A DNA stretch of 64,000 nucleotides from Bacteroidaceae bacterium (GCA_017647225.1 JAGCLA010000046.1:1-64000); one strand, 5' to 3'. Counted from the first letter of the stretch, positions 55,304 to 64,000 are shown. Numbers and translations are program-made. Notes: generated by a model from the letters alone, not told the origin.

Positions 55304-57592
55304 ATGAAAAAAGTTGCGTCATACATTCTGCTATTCATTATGACATTCACGCCTTTTATGCTCAACGCACAGAAGGTAGGCCTTGTCATGAGTGGCGGTG
55401 GCGCACGAGGACTCGCGCATATTGGTTTAATCAAAGTACTCGAAGAGAACAATATCCCTATCGACTATGTAGCGGGAACATCTATGGGAGCAATTGTCGC
55501 GGCCCTGTACTCCATGGGACACACCCCCGACGAGATGATTCAGATAATGAAGAGCGATGACTTCAAGCGTTGGTACACAGGAACAATGGACCAGGATTAC
55601 ATGTACTACTTCAAGAAGAACAGGCCTGCTCCCGACCTCCTCAGCATACACTTCTCATTCAAAGACTCATTACGCATTGTGCCACAATCGGCAAACCTCA
55701 TCAATGCCACCCCAATGAATCTTGGTTTTCTTGAGATTTTTGCAGGATATACAGCTGCATGCAAAGGCGACTTCGACAACCTTATGGTTCCGTTCCGCTG
55801 CGTTGCTGCCGACGTTTACAACAAGAAGGAGATTATCTTCTCCGAGGGCAATTTGGGCGACGCTGTACGCGCCTCCATGACCTATCCGTTTTTCTTCAGA
55901 CCCATAAAGGTGGACAGCATACTGCTATACGACGGAGGATTATACAACAATTTCCCTACCGACGTTATGGTAAACGATTTCAACCCTGATATAATTATAG
56001 GCAGTGTAGTAAGCGACAACCCTACCGTTCCCGAGGATAATGACATAATAAGCCAGCTTGAAAACCTCATAATGGGACAGAGCAACTATTCATTGCCAAA
56101 AGAAAAAGGTATAACAATAAACATGCAGGTAAAAGGTGTCAACCTGCTCGATTTCCATAAGCTGGACGAGATAACGAGATTGGGATACACCAATACCGAG
56201 AGCATGATAGACTCCATAAAACAGCGTGTTCACAGAAGAGAGGACAGCATGGCTCTGGCAAAGCGACGTGCCGAGTTCAAGAAACGTGTACCCGAGCTTG
56301 TATTCAACAAAGTTGTTGTGCACGGAGTAAAGAAGGAACAGGAGAATGCCATAACCAAAGAATTTCAGAAGAATGACGAGTCTTTCGATTATGAGAAATG
56401 CAAGAAAGGCTATTACAGCCTTGTATCAAGCGACATCATCGACAATGTCATTCCTCGTGCCATATATAACGAAAAGGACAGCGCATATACACTCGACCTC
56501 GATGTTTCGATAAGCCCGCCGTTCACATTGAGAATGGGAGCCGGAATATCTACGGACATTTCAAACCAGATGTATTTTGGATTGCATTACAGAAACCTCA
56601 ACAACCACTCCAAGGAGTTTATCCTTGACGGACAATTAGGCAAGGTATATAATAACGTGCAGCTGTCGGGACGCGTCGATTTTCACAGCGAGATACCTAT
56701 CTCGCTCAAGTTGATAGGTTCATACTCCACTATCGATTATTACAACATGAGATACCTTTTCTCAAAAAAGAACACAATTGCTCTGAACCAGAGCAGAGAA
56801 ACATTTGCCAAGATAAAGATGGTATTGCCGTTCCTTAACAAGAGAAAGGCCGAGATCGGTTTTGGCATTGCAGGCATAAAAGATGAATATATGCCGTCGA
56901 GCATGCTCAACTTGGAAAACCCTGAATTCGACCGCAACAACACGGAACTGTTCAGTAGTTTCCTGCGACTCGAAGGCAACACCCTCAATGCAAAGGTTTT
57001 CCCCACAGAGGGCAAATATGAAACATTGTCGGCGCACTTCCTTATCGGCAGAGAGAAATACAGAGGAGCCACCGATGTCGAGAGCAACACCCTGCACCAG
57101 TCGTGGTTGCAGATATGCTATACACGCCGCGACCATTTCAAGATAGCATCATCACTGTCGCTTGGCACTTACTTGCAGCTATACTATTCAACACGCAGAC
57201 TGTCAAAGACTTATCAGGCAACAATGATGCAGGCCGGAGCATTCACACCCACACTGACAAGTCTGTTTAACTACGACCCCAAATTCCGTGCAAACCAATA
57301 CATTGCCGGTGGAGTTACACCAATAATAAAAATCAGCAGTTTCATACAGATACGTCCGAGTTTCTATGCCTTTGTACCCTACCGCACCATATTGGAAAAC
57401 CCTGACGGAAGTGCAAGCTACAGCAAGAAGGTGTTAAGCTCATTTGAATACATTGCAGACATAACAGCCGCAGTAAGGTTGTCGAACATTTCGGTCAGTG
57501 CATTTGTGAACTATTTCAGTTCGCACAAGACAAGCGTAAATGCAGGTATTACGCTCGGTTGGTTCATGTTTAACGAGAGATTTATCGAATAA
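55304..57592 (+). CDS. Outer-membrane patatin phospholipase with BamA-like barrel
   Basis: 762 residues. Signal peptide (residues 1-22, ...FTPFMLNAQ), then a patatin domain (about 25-330): oxyanion loop MSGGGARGLAHIGL, nucleophile GTSMGA, dyad Asp in YDGGLYNNFPTD. A POTRA-like segment follows (about 335-405, VFNKVVVHGVKKEQENAITKEF), then a beta-rich C-terminal barrel ending in IE. This is the type Vd (PlpD-like) layout, in which the barrel exports or anchors the phospholipase domain. Substrate likely membrane phospholipid; surface exposure is inferred. Confidence 0.9.
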   Translation: MKKVASYILLFIMTFTPFMLNAQKVGLVMSGGGARGLAHIGLIKVLEENNIPIDYVAGTSMGAIVAALYSMGHTPDEMIQIMKSDDFKRWYTGTMDQDYMYYFKKNRPAPDLLSIHFSFKDSLRIVPQSANLINATPMNLGFLEIFAGYTAACKGDFDNLMVPFRCVAADVYNKKEIIFSEGNLGDAVRASMTYPFFFRPIKVDSILLYDGGLYNNFPTDVMVNDFNPDIIIGSVVSDNPTVPEDNDIISQLENLIMGQSNYSLPKEKGITINMQVKGVNLLDFHKLDEITRLGYTNTESMIDSIKQRVHRREDSMALAKRRAEFKKRVPELVFNKVVVHGVKKEQENAITKEFQKNDESFDYEKCKKGYYSLVSSDIIDNVIPRAIYNEKDSAYTLDLDVSISPPFTLRMGAGISTDISNQMYFGLHYRNLNNHSKEFILDGQLGKVYNNVQLSGRVDFHSEIPISLKLIGSYSTIDYYNMRYLFSKKNTIALNQSRETFAKIKMVLPFLNKRKAEIGFGIAGIKDEYMPSSMLNLENPEFDRNNTELFSSFLRLEGNTLNAKVFPTEGKYETLSAHFLIGREKYRGATDVESNTLHQSWLQICYTRRDHFKIASSLSLGTYLQLYYSTRRLSKTYQATMMQAGAFTPTLTSLFNYDPKFRANQYIAGGVTPIIKISSFIQIRPSFYAFVPYRTILENPDGSASYSKKVLSSFEYIADITAAVRLSNISVSAFVNYFSSHKTSVNAGITLGWFMFNERFIE

Positions 57593-57635
57593 AAACAGAA
57601 AAAATGCACTTTTTATAAAAAAAATCTACAAAAGC

Positions 57636-57666
57636 TTTGCAGGTTAAAAAAAAAGCTATACCTTTG
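57636..57666 (+). promoter_or_regulatory. tRNA-Arg promoter
   Basis: TTTG (57636-57639) and TACCTTTG (57659-57666), 19 bp apart, the same -7 block as at tRNA-His. Confidence 0.8.
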
Positions 57667-57696
57667 CACACGTCAAACGACAACAATACAAAAAAC

Positions 57697-57770
57697 GGTC
57701 TCGTAGCTCAACTGAATAGAGCATCTGACTACGGATCAGAAGGTTACAGGTTTGAATCCTGTCGAGATCA
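57697..57770 (+). tRNA. tRNA-Arg (ACG)
   Basis: Acceptor GGTCTCG pairs with CGAGATC, discriminator A at 57770. Anticodon stem TCTGA/TCAGA encloses CTACGGA with anticodon ACG. T arm has GGTTTGAATCC. CCA is not encoded; a hairpin terminator follows. Confidence 0.96.
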
Positions 57771-57772
57771 CA

Positions 57773-57800
57773 AAAGGAACTCAAATGAGTTCCTTTTTTT
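57773..57800 (+). terminator. tRNA-Arg terminator
   Basis: AAAGGAACTCA / TGAGTTCCTTT with a 2-nt loop and a T-run. Confidence 0.92.
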
Positions 57801-58054
57801 GTTATTATACCACCCTGCCAATCAGTTCACGACAACATAAAAAGACGATTGCTCCGTGATTCACATCAGAGAGCAACCTAAACACAAACACAAAATAAAA
57901 CACGACAAAACTACTATGCAAACATTCACCTGTCGCACCACTCCGGTACGAATGCCGGGCACAGGTATTCACATATCCATGAACAGCTTCGGGTGACTTG
58001 CAATAATAGAACAACATCTGTTTTCGTTTTGTTTGAGCTTAATTGTTAATAAAC
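57801..58054. other. Gap with nested inverted repeats
   Basis: Between tRNA-Arg and the thioesterase gene. Contains ACCTGT (57928) / ACAGGT (57961) around CCGG...CCGG, in a locally more GC-rich stretch than its surroundings. No gene recognised; a 70-codon minus frame (57805-58017) shows no start context or family. Confidence 0.4.
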
Positions 58055-58092
58055 ACTAAAGGAGTGCACCCCAAGAGGTACACTCCTTTATA
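58055..58092. terminator. Terminator after the thioesterase gene
   Basis: TAAAGGAGTG / CACTCCTTTA with a 14-nt loop. Confidence 0.8.
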
Positions 58093-58109
58093 ATTGCTGA
58101 CATCTGCTA

Positions 58110-58484
58110 TCACTTTAACTTTGCCATAAAACGCTCAATATCGACAATAAAACGCACGTGTGTTCCCTTGCCTATACACTCTTCTCCGTCATAGGCCTCG
58201 ACATTGAACATCAACTTACGTCCTTCTACAGCAACAAGGCTTGCTACAGCCTTTATTGTAGATCCTATAGCCGATGGCTTTATATGTGTGGTATTTATCT
58301 CTGCTCCAACCGTTGTAGAGCCTTCGGGCAAATATGATGCAACACAGTTCATTGCCGCATTCTCCATAAGTGCAACCATTGATGGTGTTGCAAACACATC
58401 AAGACCTCCCGAGCCTACAGCCGACGCACAGTTTGCCGGTGCAACAACAACCGTGCTTGTATATTCCAATCCTTCTTTAAGCAT
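58110..58484 (-). CDS. Hotdog-fold thioesterase, FlK-like
   Basis: 124 residues from ATG 58484 (MLKEGLEYTSTVVV); the frame from 58520 overlaps the -7 element TACCTTCG (58515-58508) and is rejected. The pattern FATPSMVALMENAAMNCV, TTVGAEINTTHIKPSAIG and VEGRKLMFNVEAYDG matches the fluoroacetyl-CoA thioesterase-like hotdog family, with candidate catalytic Thr (ATP), Glu (LMEN) and His (THI). The physiological thioester is unknown. Small cytosolic enzyme, single gene. Confidence 0.88.
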   Translation of the reverse strand: MLKEGLEYTSTVVVAPANCASAVGSGGLDVFATPSMVALMENAAMNCVASYLPEGSTTVGAEINTTHIKPSAIGSTIKAVASLVAVEGRKLMFNVEAYDGEECIGKGTHVRFIVDIERFMAKLK

Positions 58485-58507
58485 ATAAAAAACTGTTTTA
58501 TTTTCTG

Positions 58508-58515
58508 CGAAGGTA
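58508..58515 (-). promoter_or_regulatory. -7 element of the thioesterase gene
   Basis: TACCTTCG on the minus strand, 23 bp before ATG 58484; it decides the start. Confidence 0.55.
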
Positions 58516-58594
58516 TGCAAAAAGAGCCAAGAGAAAAAATATTTATTGCCGATTTTGAAAAACCCTACTCTCGTTTGTTATAAAAATAAAAACA

Positions 58595-59923
58595 ATGGAG
58601 AAAAATATCATCGAATGGCTGCATAGAGTTTTGGAAAAATGGCTATTGCACACAGGAATAGGCGAAGAGTCACTACAACGACTTGAAAATTTCATAATAA
58701 TATGCATAATGGTTGCCATATCGTTCCTGGCAATGGAAATAGCATACAGGGTTGCTCTGTTTCTATTCAAGCGCATAGAACAACGCAGACGCTACGAGTT
58801 CCTGCATAACCTCATCAAAGGCAAAAGAGTACGAAAAATAACACAGGTAATTCCGCCCATATTTCTTATAACAGTATTGCCCTTTTTATTCAGCGACAAG
58901 CAAATAATAAAACAATATGTCGAGAAAGCTACATGGATATGGTTCATCGTTTGCGTGATAATTGCCTCAAACACCCTGCTCAAGACACTTGGCGAGTCGG
59001 CATTCACCAACAGCAAATACCACGACAGGCCAATAAAAGGTTTTATCCAGATAAGCCGCATAACAATACTCATAATAGCAATAATAATCATTGTTTCTAT
59101 ACTCACGAACAAATCACCTGTATATCTCATTGGCGGTTTGGGAGCATTCGCAGCTGTGATAATGCTCATTGCCAAAGACAGCATCATGGGCTTTGTGGGC
59201 GGTTTCCTGTTGCTCGAGAACGACATGGTACGTCTTGGCGACTGGATAGAGATACCCGGCACAGGCATCAACGGCAATGTGTTCGATATCTCGCTTACGA
59301 TTGTAAAGGTGCGTAATTGGGACAACACCATAGCCACCATTCCACCCTACACACTTATAAACCAGAGCTTCATCAACTGGCGAGGCATGAGCGAAAGCGG
59401 TGGCCGACGCATAGCACGCGGATACACCGTCAAGCTCGACAACATAAAACAGTGTAACGACAAGATGTTACAACAACTCAAGAAGCTGGATAAGAACCTT
59501 AACGAATATATAACAAGGAAAACCGAACAACTCGAGAAAGGAGTTGTGTACAATACCGCCAACCCCGACGGCATAGCCAACGGCACTATAGACACCAACG
59601 CAGGACTGTTCAGAGCCTATGCCGATATCTATCTGCGCCGACACCCCATGATACGCAAGGATATGATTATCATGGTACGCACATTGGAAGCGACAGGCAA
59701 CGGGTTGCCTATACAGTTCTACTGTTTTACCAACACTACCGAATGGAGCGAATACGAGAGCATACAATCGGAGATTATGGAACATTTCGCGTCGGTAATG
59801 CCGTTGTTCGAACTCTATCCTTTTCAGTCGTCGGGCGCGCGCGACACTATAATAAGCGGCCTTGTCGAAGGGCAATTCCCGATAGAACGCATCGAAGGAA
59901 TACCGACGAGAATTTTAAAATGA
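58595..59923 (+). CDS. MscS-family mechanosensitive ion channel (YbdG-like)
   Basis: 442 residues. Several N-terminal membrane helices (about 30-175) lead into the MscS pore helix (GGLGAFAAVIMLIAKDSIMGFVGG) and the beta domain (MVRLGDWIEIPGTGINGNVFDISLTIVKVRNWDNT, IPPYTLINQSFINWRG). The long C-terminal domain and length resemble E. coli YbdG. It opens on hypo-osmotic shock in the inner membrane. It stands alone, next to an intergenic repeat block. Confidence 0.9.
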   Translation: MEKNIIEWLHRVLEKWLLHTGIGEESLQRLENFIIICIMVAISFLAMEIAYRVALFLFKRIEQRRRYEFLHNLIKGKRVRKITQVIPPIFLITVLPFLFSDKQIIKQYVEKATWIWFIVCVIIASNTLLKTLGESAFTNSKYHDRPIKGFIQISRITILIIAIIIIVSILTNKSPVYLIGGLGAFAAVIMLIAKDSIMGFVGGFLLLENDMVRLGDWIEIPGTGINGNVFDISLTIVKVRNWDNTIATIPPYTLINQSFINWRGMSESGGRRIARGYTVKLDNIKQCNDKMLQQLKKLDKNLNEYITRKTEQLEKGVVYNTANPDGIANGTIDTNAGLFRAYADIYLRRHPMIRKDMIIMVRTLEATGNGLPIQFYCFTNTTEWSEYESIQSEIMEHFASVMPLFELYPFQSSGARDTIISGLVEGQFPIERIEGIPTRILK

Positions 59924-59940
59924 AATCTGTAAGGTAAAAA

Positions 59941-60075
59941 CTTGCGCAAACGAGTGAGGGAAAATTTATTTTCACACTCAATGAGTGTAGCCAAGGTTGC
60001 ACAAAGTTGAAAACGTATAGCATGTAACAGTTTTCACCTTTCAGATTTCAGCTCTCAGTTCTCAGATTTCAGTTC
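59941..60075. repeat. Second copy of the composite intergenic repeat
   Basis: The reverse complement of 59941-60014 matches the 72-bp unit of 976-1390 (e.g. GTGCAACCTTGGCTAC and TGAAAATAAATTTTCCCTC). Next to it lies TTTCAGATTTCAGCTCTCAG, resembling the TTCTCAGATCTCCG block of the first array. The rest of the gap to 60255 contains only the SDR promoter. Confidence 0.8.
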
Positions 60076-60206
60076 GATAAACGTAAATGAACAAAAAGAA
60101 CAGCCTTTGGTTATAACAAACAACCCAATAATAATTATTAACACAACACATTCCAAAACGTACAACAGTGAGAACAAAAAGAACAGCCTATTTGTACTTT
60201 TTGAAC

Positions 60207-60214
60207 TAATTTTG
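60207..60214 (+). promoter_or_regulatory. -7 element of the SDR-ALDH operon
   Basis: TAATTTTG, 41 bp before ATG 60256. Confidence 0.55.
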
Positions 60215-60255
60215 CGACCGATTTAGGACAAAAAAAACATATTAAACATCTTATT

Positions 60256-61068
60256 ATGACCAAAATTAAAGGAAATTGCGTGCTCATCACAGGTGGAGCA
60301 TCGGGTATTGGACGAATCATGGGACGTATATCACTTGAAAAAGGAGCGCGCCAATTAGTTATTTGGGACATCAACGAAACAAACATAGCCAACACAGTCA
60401 ACGAATATAAAAATATAGGCAATGTAACAGGCTACAAAGTCGATGTATCGGACAGTAAAATGGTAAAGGATATTGCCGAAAAGACTATTCAAGAGTGTGG
60501 TAACGTAGATATTGTCATAAACTGCGCCGGAATTGTAACAAGCAATGCAACCTTTGACAAACTCACCAATGACGAGATTGAACGTACAATAAAAATAAAC
60601 ACTATCGCCCCTATGATTGTGGCACAGCAGTTCTTTCCTGCCATGATTGAACGCAACCATGGTCATGTTTGTAACATTGCTTCAGCGGCAGGAATGTTGG
60701 CCAACCCCAAAATGTCGGTTTATGTAGCAAGCAAGTGGGGAGTTATCGGTTGGAGTGACAGCGTACGTATCGAGCTGAAGTATATGAAAAGCAAGGTGCG
60801 TTTCACAACCATTGCACCCTACTTCATCAACACAGGTATGTTCGATGGGGTAAAATCACGTTTCTTCCCTATCCTGAAGCCTGAGCCTACAGCAAAGAAA
60901 ATCATCAGAGCAATTGAGAAGAACAAGAACTTCAAGGGACTGCCTTTCAGCTATCACTTCATTCGTTTTTGTCAAGCATTGTTGCCTACTTCAATTTTTG
61001 ATTATATTTTTGGAGAGGTTGTTGGAATATTCCACGCCATGGATAACTTCACAGGACGTAAAAAATGA
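60256..61068 (+). CDS. Short-chain dehydrogenase/reductase (classical SDR)
   Basis: 270 residues. NAD(P)-binding TGGASGIG at 12-19, NCAG at 89-92, catalytic Ser143 (IASAAG), Tyr156 and Lys160 (YVASK). The acidic Asp38 after the second strand (VIWDIN) suggests NAD(H). The layout and C-terminal membrane-proximal segment resemble retinol/alcohol SDR enzymes (SDR16C-like). Its stop overlaps the next start as ATGA, so it acts with the aldehyde dehydrogenase; an alcohol-aldehyde-acid route is inferred. Confidence 0.93.
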   Translation: MTKIKGNCVLITGGASGIGRIMGRISLEKGARQLVIWDINETNIANTVNEYKNIGNVTGYKVDVSDSKMVKDIAEKTIQECGNVDIVINCAGIVTSNATFDKLTNDEIERTIKINTIAPMIVAQQFFPAMIERNHGHVCNIASAAGMLANPKMSVYVASKWGVIGWSDSVRIELKYMKSKVRFTTIAPYFINTGMFDGVKSRFFPILKPEPTAKKIIRAIEKNKNFKGLPFSYHFIRFCQALLPTSIFDYIFGEVVGIFHAMDNFTGRKK

Positions 61069-62447
61069 AAATAAAGAACACTCCAATTCAGGATATCAAC
61101 GATATCATCGTTGCACAACGCGATTTTTTTGCAGGCAATACTACATTAAGCCTGAAATTCCGTAAGGAACAGCTCAAGAAACTGCGCGATGCCCTAAAAG
61201 CATGGGAGAAGCCACTATGCGAAGCCTTGTGGAAGGACTTGCACAAGTCGTCAGAGGAGGCTATACTCACCGAATTAAGCATTGTTGCCGGTGAGATAAA
61301 GAACCACATCAAGCACCTGCGCGGCTGGATGCGCAGCTGTCGCGTGAGTACCCCGCTGAAGATGATGCCGTCGCGCAGCCGCGTGGTAAGCGAGCCTTTG
61401 GGCAATGCCCTTATCATTGCTCCCTGGAACTACCCCGTACAGCTGCTGTTGAACCCATTGGTCGGTGCAATATCATCGGGATGCACAGCATTGCTTAAAC
61501 CCTCGCCCTACGTTCCCAATGTATCGAAAGTCATTGAGGATATGATAACAACGACATTCGACAAACGATATATCGCTGTCGTACAGGGCAACAGAGAGGT
61601 CAACGAGGCTTTGCTTGCAAACCGCTTTGATATAATTTTCTTCACAGGCAGCCCAGTGTTAGGCAAGACAGTGATGAGTGCTGCAGCAAAGAACCTCACT
61701 CCTGTGGTGCTTGAGCTCGGCGGAAAAAGCCCATGTATCATCGACAAAGACGCCGACATCAAGGTTTCGGCAAAGCGTTTGGCTTGGGGCAAGACCCTCA
61801 ATGCAGGACAGACATGTATAGCACCCGACTACCTTCTCATTCACAAGAGCAGAATAAGCGAGTTTGTCACAGAATTTGCAAAAGCCATAAAGCAGCTTCA
61901 CGGCGAGGATATCAAACAGAGCCGTCATTATGTACGTCTTGTGAGCGATAAGGCCTTTGAACGCGTTAAAGGCTATATGAAAGACGGCAACATTGTATAT
62001 GGTGGAGCAAGCGACGCTACAGAGCGTTTCATCGAGCCTACCCTGCTCGCTGACGTTCCTTTGGACGCACCGGTGATGAACGAGGAGATATTCGGCCCTA
62101 TATTGCCGATGATACCATTCGAGGAGCTGAACGAGGTAATCACTTTCGTACGTGAGAGAGAGAAGCCTCTTGCCCTATACTATTTTGGCAAAACAAAGCA
62201 TGCAAAAGAGGTTATACGCCTCACATCGGCAGGTGGCTCATGCATCAACGATGCCATAATGCACATCGCCAATGAGAACATGCCGTTCGGCGGTGTAGGA
62301 AATTCGGGAATGGGACACTATCATGGCAAATTGAGCTTCGAGGCGTTCTCGCACAAACGTTCTGTGGTGACAACACCTACATGGCTCGACTTGCCGTTCC
62401 GATACATGCCATACAGAATGTTCGGACTGGTAAAGAAACTGTTATAA
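61065..62447 (+). CDS. Aldehyde dehydrogenase (class 3-like)
   Basis: 460 residues. Catalytic Cys251 (NAGQTCIAPDYLLIH), general-base Glu217 (LELGGKSPCII), and motifs IIAPWNYPVQLLLNPL and EIFGPILPMIPFEEL. Shorter than typical ALDHs and similar to the class-3 (ALDH3) group that oxidises fatty and aromatic aldehydes with NAD(P). It is translationally coupled to the SDR (ATGA), making a two-enzyme oxidation operon, ended by a strong hairpin. Confidence 0.94.
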   Translation: MKIKNTPIQDINDIIVAQRDFFAGNTTLSLKFRKEQLKKLRDALKAWEKPLCEALWKDLHKSSEEAILTELSIVAGEIKNHIKHLRGWMRSCRVSTPLKMMPSRSRVVSEPLGNALIIAPWNYPVQLLLNPLVGAISSGCTALLKPSPYVPNVSKVIEDMITTTFDKRYIAVVQGNREVNEALLANRFDIIFFTGSPVLGKTVMSAAAKNLTPVVLELGGKSPCIIDKDADIKVSAKRLAWGKTLNAGQTCIAPDYLLIHKSRISEFVTEFAKAIKQLHGEDIKQSRHYVRLVSDKAFERVKGYMKDGNIVYGGASDATERFIEPTLLADVPLDAPVMNEEIFGPILPMIPFEELNEVITFVREREKPLALYYFGKTKHAKEVIRLTSAGGSCINDAIMHIANENMPFGGVGNSGMGHYHGKLSFEAFSHKRSVVTTPTWLDLPFRYMPYRMFGLVKKLL

Positions 62448-62450
62448 CAT

Positions 62451-62480
62451 AAAAAAACGAGCCACATGGCTCGTTTTTTT
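62451..62480. terminator. Bidirectional terminator
   Basis: AAAAAAACGAGCC / GGCTCGTTTTTTT with a 4-nt loop. Confidence 0.94.
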
Positions 62481-62484
62481 ATGC

Positions 62485-64000
62485 TTAGAACGGTACAGGC
62501 GAATTGCCACCACCCGAGAAGTCGGGAGGTAACGACTGTCCCTGCAGATAATCGGGAAGGTCGGGTACATTGCCTGAATCCATAGGAATGTTTATGTTCA
62601 TCTTTGAGCCAAGCATCACAGGCATATCACCAGGAGGCGGTGTAATAAGGCTCTCATCGTCAAGGTTCATGAAGCGCGCATACTCCTTACGGAACAGGAG
62701 AGGTATATTATCAAGACCACCGTTACGGTGTTTTGCAATGATAATCTCAGCCTTACCACGCCAGTCGAAATCGCCGTCCTTGTATATATGGAAGTATTCG
62801 GGACGGTTAACGAACATTACGATGTCGGCATCCTGCTCAATGGCTCCTGACTCACGAAGGTCGCTCAACTGAGGACGCTTACCCTCGATACCCTCACGGC
62901 CCTCGACGTTACGGTTAAGCTGACTGAGCGCCATGATTGGAATGTTCAACTCCTTGGCAAGACCCTTCAACGCACGCGAGATGGTACTAATCTCTTCCTG
63001 ACGGTTACCCTTGCCGGTGTTGGCTGTCATAAGCTGCAGGTAGTCGATGAAAATCATCTTCACGCCATGTTCACGCACCATACGACGTGCCTTTGAACGT
63101 AGCTCGAACACCGACAGCTGCGGTGTATCATCGATATACAGCGGAGCATTCTCAAGAGCGACAATTTTACGGTCGAGCTGTGCCCATTCATATTTTTCAA
63201 GCTGACCGCTACGTATCTTGTCACCTGGTATCTCACAAACATTACAGATAAGACGCTGCACAAGCTGTGTGTTACCCATTTCAAGAGAGAACATACCGCA
63301 AGGAATACCCTGGTCAATGGCCATGTTACGCACAAGCGAGAGCGCAAAAGCGGTCTTACCCATCGCAGGACGTGCTGCAAGGATAATAAGGTCGGTAGGC
63401 TGCCAACCGGCAAGAATCTTATCCAGTCTATGATAGCCTGTACTCAAACCGCTGATACCGCTTGTATTCTTCGACGCAGTCATAATCTGCTCATACGCCT
63501 GCTTGATTACAGGGTTTATCTGAGTATAATCCTTCTGCATGTTATGACGTGAAATCTCGAACAGCTCCGACTCGGCCTGCTGCATGAGTTCCTCGATATC
63601 CTGTGTCTCGTCAAAAGCCTGCACCTGTGTCTTGCTTGTAAAGCGTATAAGGTCGCGTGCAAGCTTCTTCTGAGCTATGATATTGGCATGGTATTCGATG
63701 TTTACAGAAGAAACGACCTTGCTGGTAAGCTGTGCAATATATACAGGACCGCCAATCTCTTCAAGTGTGCCTTCGCTACGCATGAATTCGGCAACTGTAA
63801 GAATGTCGATAGGACGGTCGTTGAGGTCCATCTTCTGGATAGCCCCGAACAACAATTGGTTACGCTTGTCGTAGAACGATTCTGGCTTAAGCATACCGCC
63901 CAAACGTCCTATGGCATCGCTGTCAATCATCAATGCACCAAGTACAGCCTCTTCAATATCAAGAGCTTGAGGCTGAACATGTCCGTATTCGCTTAGTTTA
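62485..64000 (-). CDS. dnaB: Replicative DNA helicase, 3' part (start beyond window)
   Basis: The frame is open to the right edge: codons upstream of 63933 encode QPQALDIEEAVLGALMID, the expected early DnaB N-domain, so the start lies just outside. The N-terminal domain is followed by the RecA-like core with Walker A ARPAMGKTAFAL, GMFSLEM, IDYLQLM, and the arginine-finger region (LSDLRESGAIEQDAD...FVNRPEY). It unwinds DNA ahead of the fork. The glycine/proline-rich C-terminal tail (SGGGNSPVPF) is typical. At least 505 residues visible. Confidence 0.96.
   Translation of the reverse strand, partial: KLSEYGHVQPQALDIEEAVLGALMIDSDAIGRLGGMLKPESFYDKRNQLLFGAIQKMDLNDRPIDILTVAEFMRSEGTLEEIGGPVYIAQLTSKVVSSVNIEYHANIIAQKKLARDLIRFTSKTQVQAFDETQDIEELMQQAESELFEISRHNMQKDYTQINPVIKQAYEQIMTASKNTSGISGLSTGYHRLDKILAGWQPTDLIILAARPAMGKTAFALSLVRNMAIDQGIPCGMFSLEMGNTQLVQRLICNVCEIPGDKIRSGQLEKYEWAQLDRKIVALENAPLYIDDTPQLSVFELRSKARRMVREHGVKMIFIDYLQLMTANTGKGNRQEEISTISRALKGLAKELNIPIMALSQLNRNVEGREGIEGKRPQLSDLRESGAIEQDADIVMFVNRPEYFHIYKDGDFDWRGKAEIIIAKHRNGGLDNIPLLFRKEYARFMNLDDESLITPPPGDMPVMLGSKMNINIPMDSGNVPDLPDYLQGQSLPPDFSGGGNSPVPF

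Noticed and set aside
57805..58017. 70-codon minus-strand ORF after tRNA-Arg
   Set aside because: Runs into the tRNA terminator region, no start context, no family.

Overview
This window looks like a chromosomal segment from a Bacteroidales bacterium (family not resolved). Upstream of many genes there is the Bacteroidetes promoter signature (TAnnTTTG or TAnnTTCG at -7, sometimes TTTG/TTG near -33). The gene content also fits: a BspA-like leucine-rich-repeat surface protein, DUF4136 and S41 lipoproteins, an S16 protein with a long acidic tail, a NAD-type PyrD/PyrK pair, a menaquinone-pathway MenA, and a HU/SPOR membrane protein. Neither tRNA gene encodes its CCA end. I saw no phage, insertion sequence, CRISPR array or secretion island. 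Most of the window is housekeeping DNA, with interesting material in the intergenic regions and in a few degenerate genes.

Layout. 0-5 kb: 3' end of an LRR protein, a 72-bp tandem repeat array, a Nif3-like/zinc-ribbon operon, tRNA-His, and three copies of a palindromic repeat. 4-10.4 kb: an ATP-grasp protein and aminopeptidase P, then on the minus strand a HU-TM-SPOR protein with an FHA/zinc-ribbon protein, then a U32 peptidase-family protein. 10.7-17 kb: the addA-addB recombination nuclease operon, directly preceded by a 56-codon remnant of sbcC. 17-25.5 kb: menA, a BASS-type transporter, an M16 protease, and a minus-strand envelope cluster (beta-barrel, two lipoproteins, an S41-family protein that seems to lack its catalytic Ser and Lys). 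25.5-33 kb: rpsP, galE, a winged-helix protein, a C_GCAxxG_C_C protein, an M3 peptidase, panB, prs and a degenerate ThiE-like protein. 33-40 kb: the agmatine-to-putrescine genes aguA/aguB with a DUF2148 protein, a cardiolipin-synthase-like PLD protein, a thioredoxin-like protein, a patatin and a Dus enzyme. 40-48.9 kb: an aminotransferase, a TPR protein, gyrA, trmD, pyrD/pyrK and an XRE regulator. 48.9-50 kb: a 1.1-kb AT-rich noncoding stretch with repeated operator-like and DnaA-box-like motifs. 50-64 kb: a GH20 hexosaminidase with an aminotransferase, the ABC-F factor EttA, a patatin-beta-barrel protein, tRNA-Arg, a thioesterase, an MscS-type channel, an SDR/aldehyde dehydrogenase operon, and dnaB running off the right edge.

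How genes work together. Visible operons use tight coupling: sbcC remnant/addA (TGATG), addA/addB (4 nt), DUF2148/aguA (TAATG), aguA/aguB, pyrK/pyrD (overlap) and SDR/ALDH (ATGA). Strong bidirectional hairpin terminators separate most convergent neighbours.

Most unusual observations: the sbcC remnant fused by translational overlap to addA; the catalytically degenerate S41 lipoprotein; the HU-SPOR/FHA pair, apparently transcribed without a leader; a composite intergenic repeat present at two loci 59 kb apart; and the motif-rich noncoding region at 48.9-50 kb. All assignments come from reading the sequence; no database search was run.
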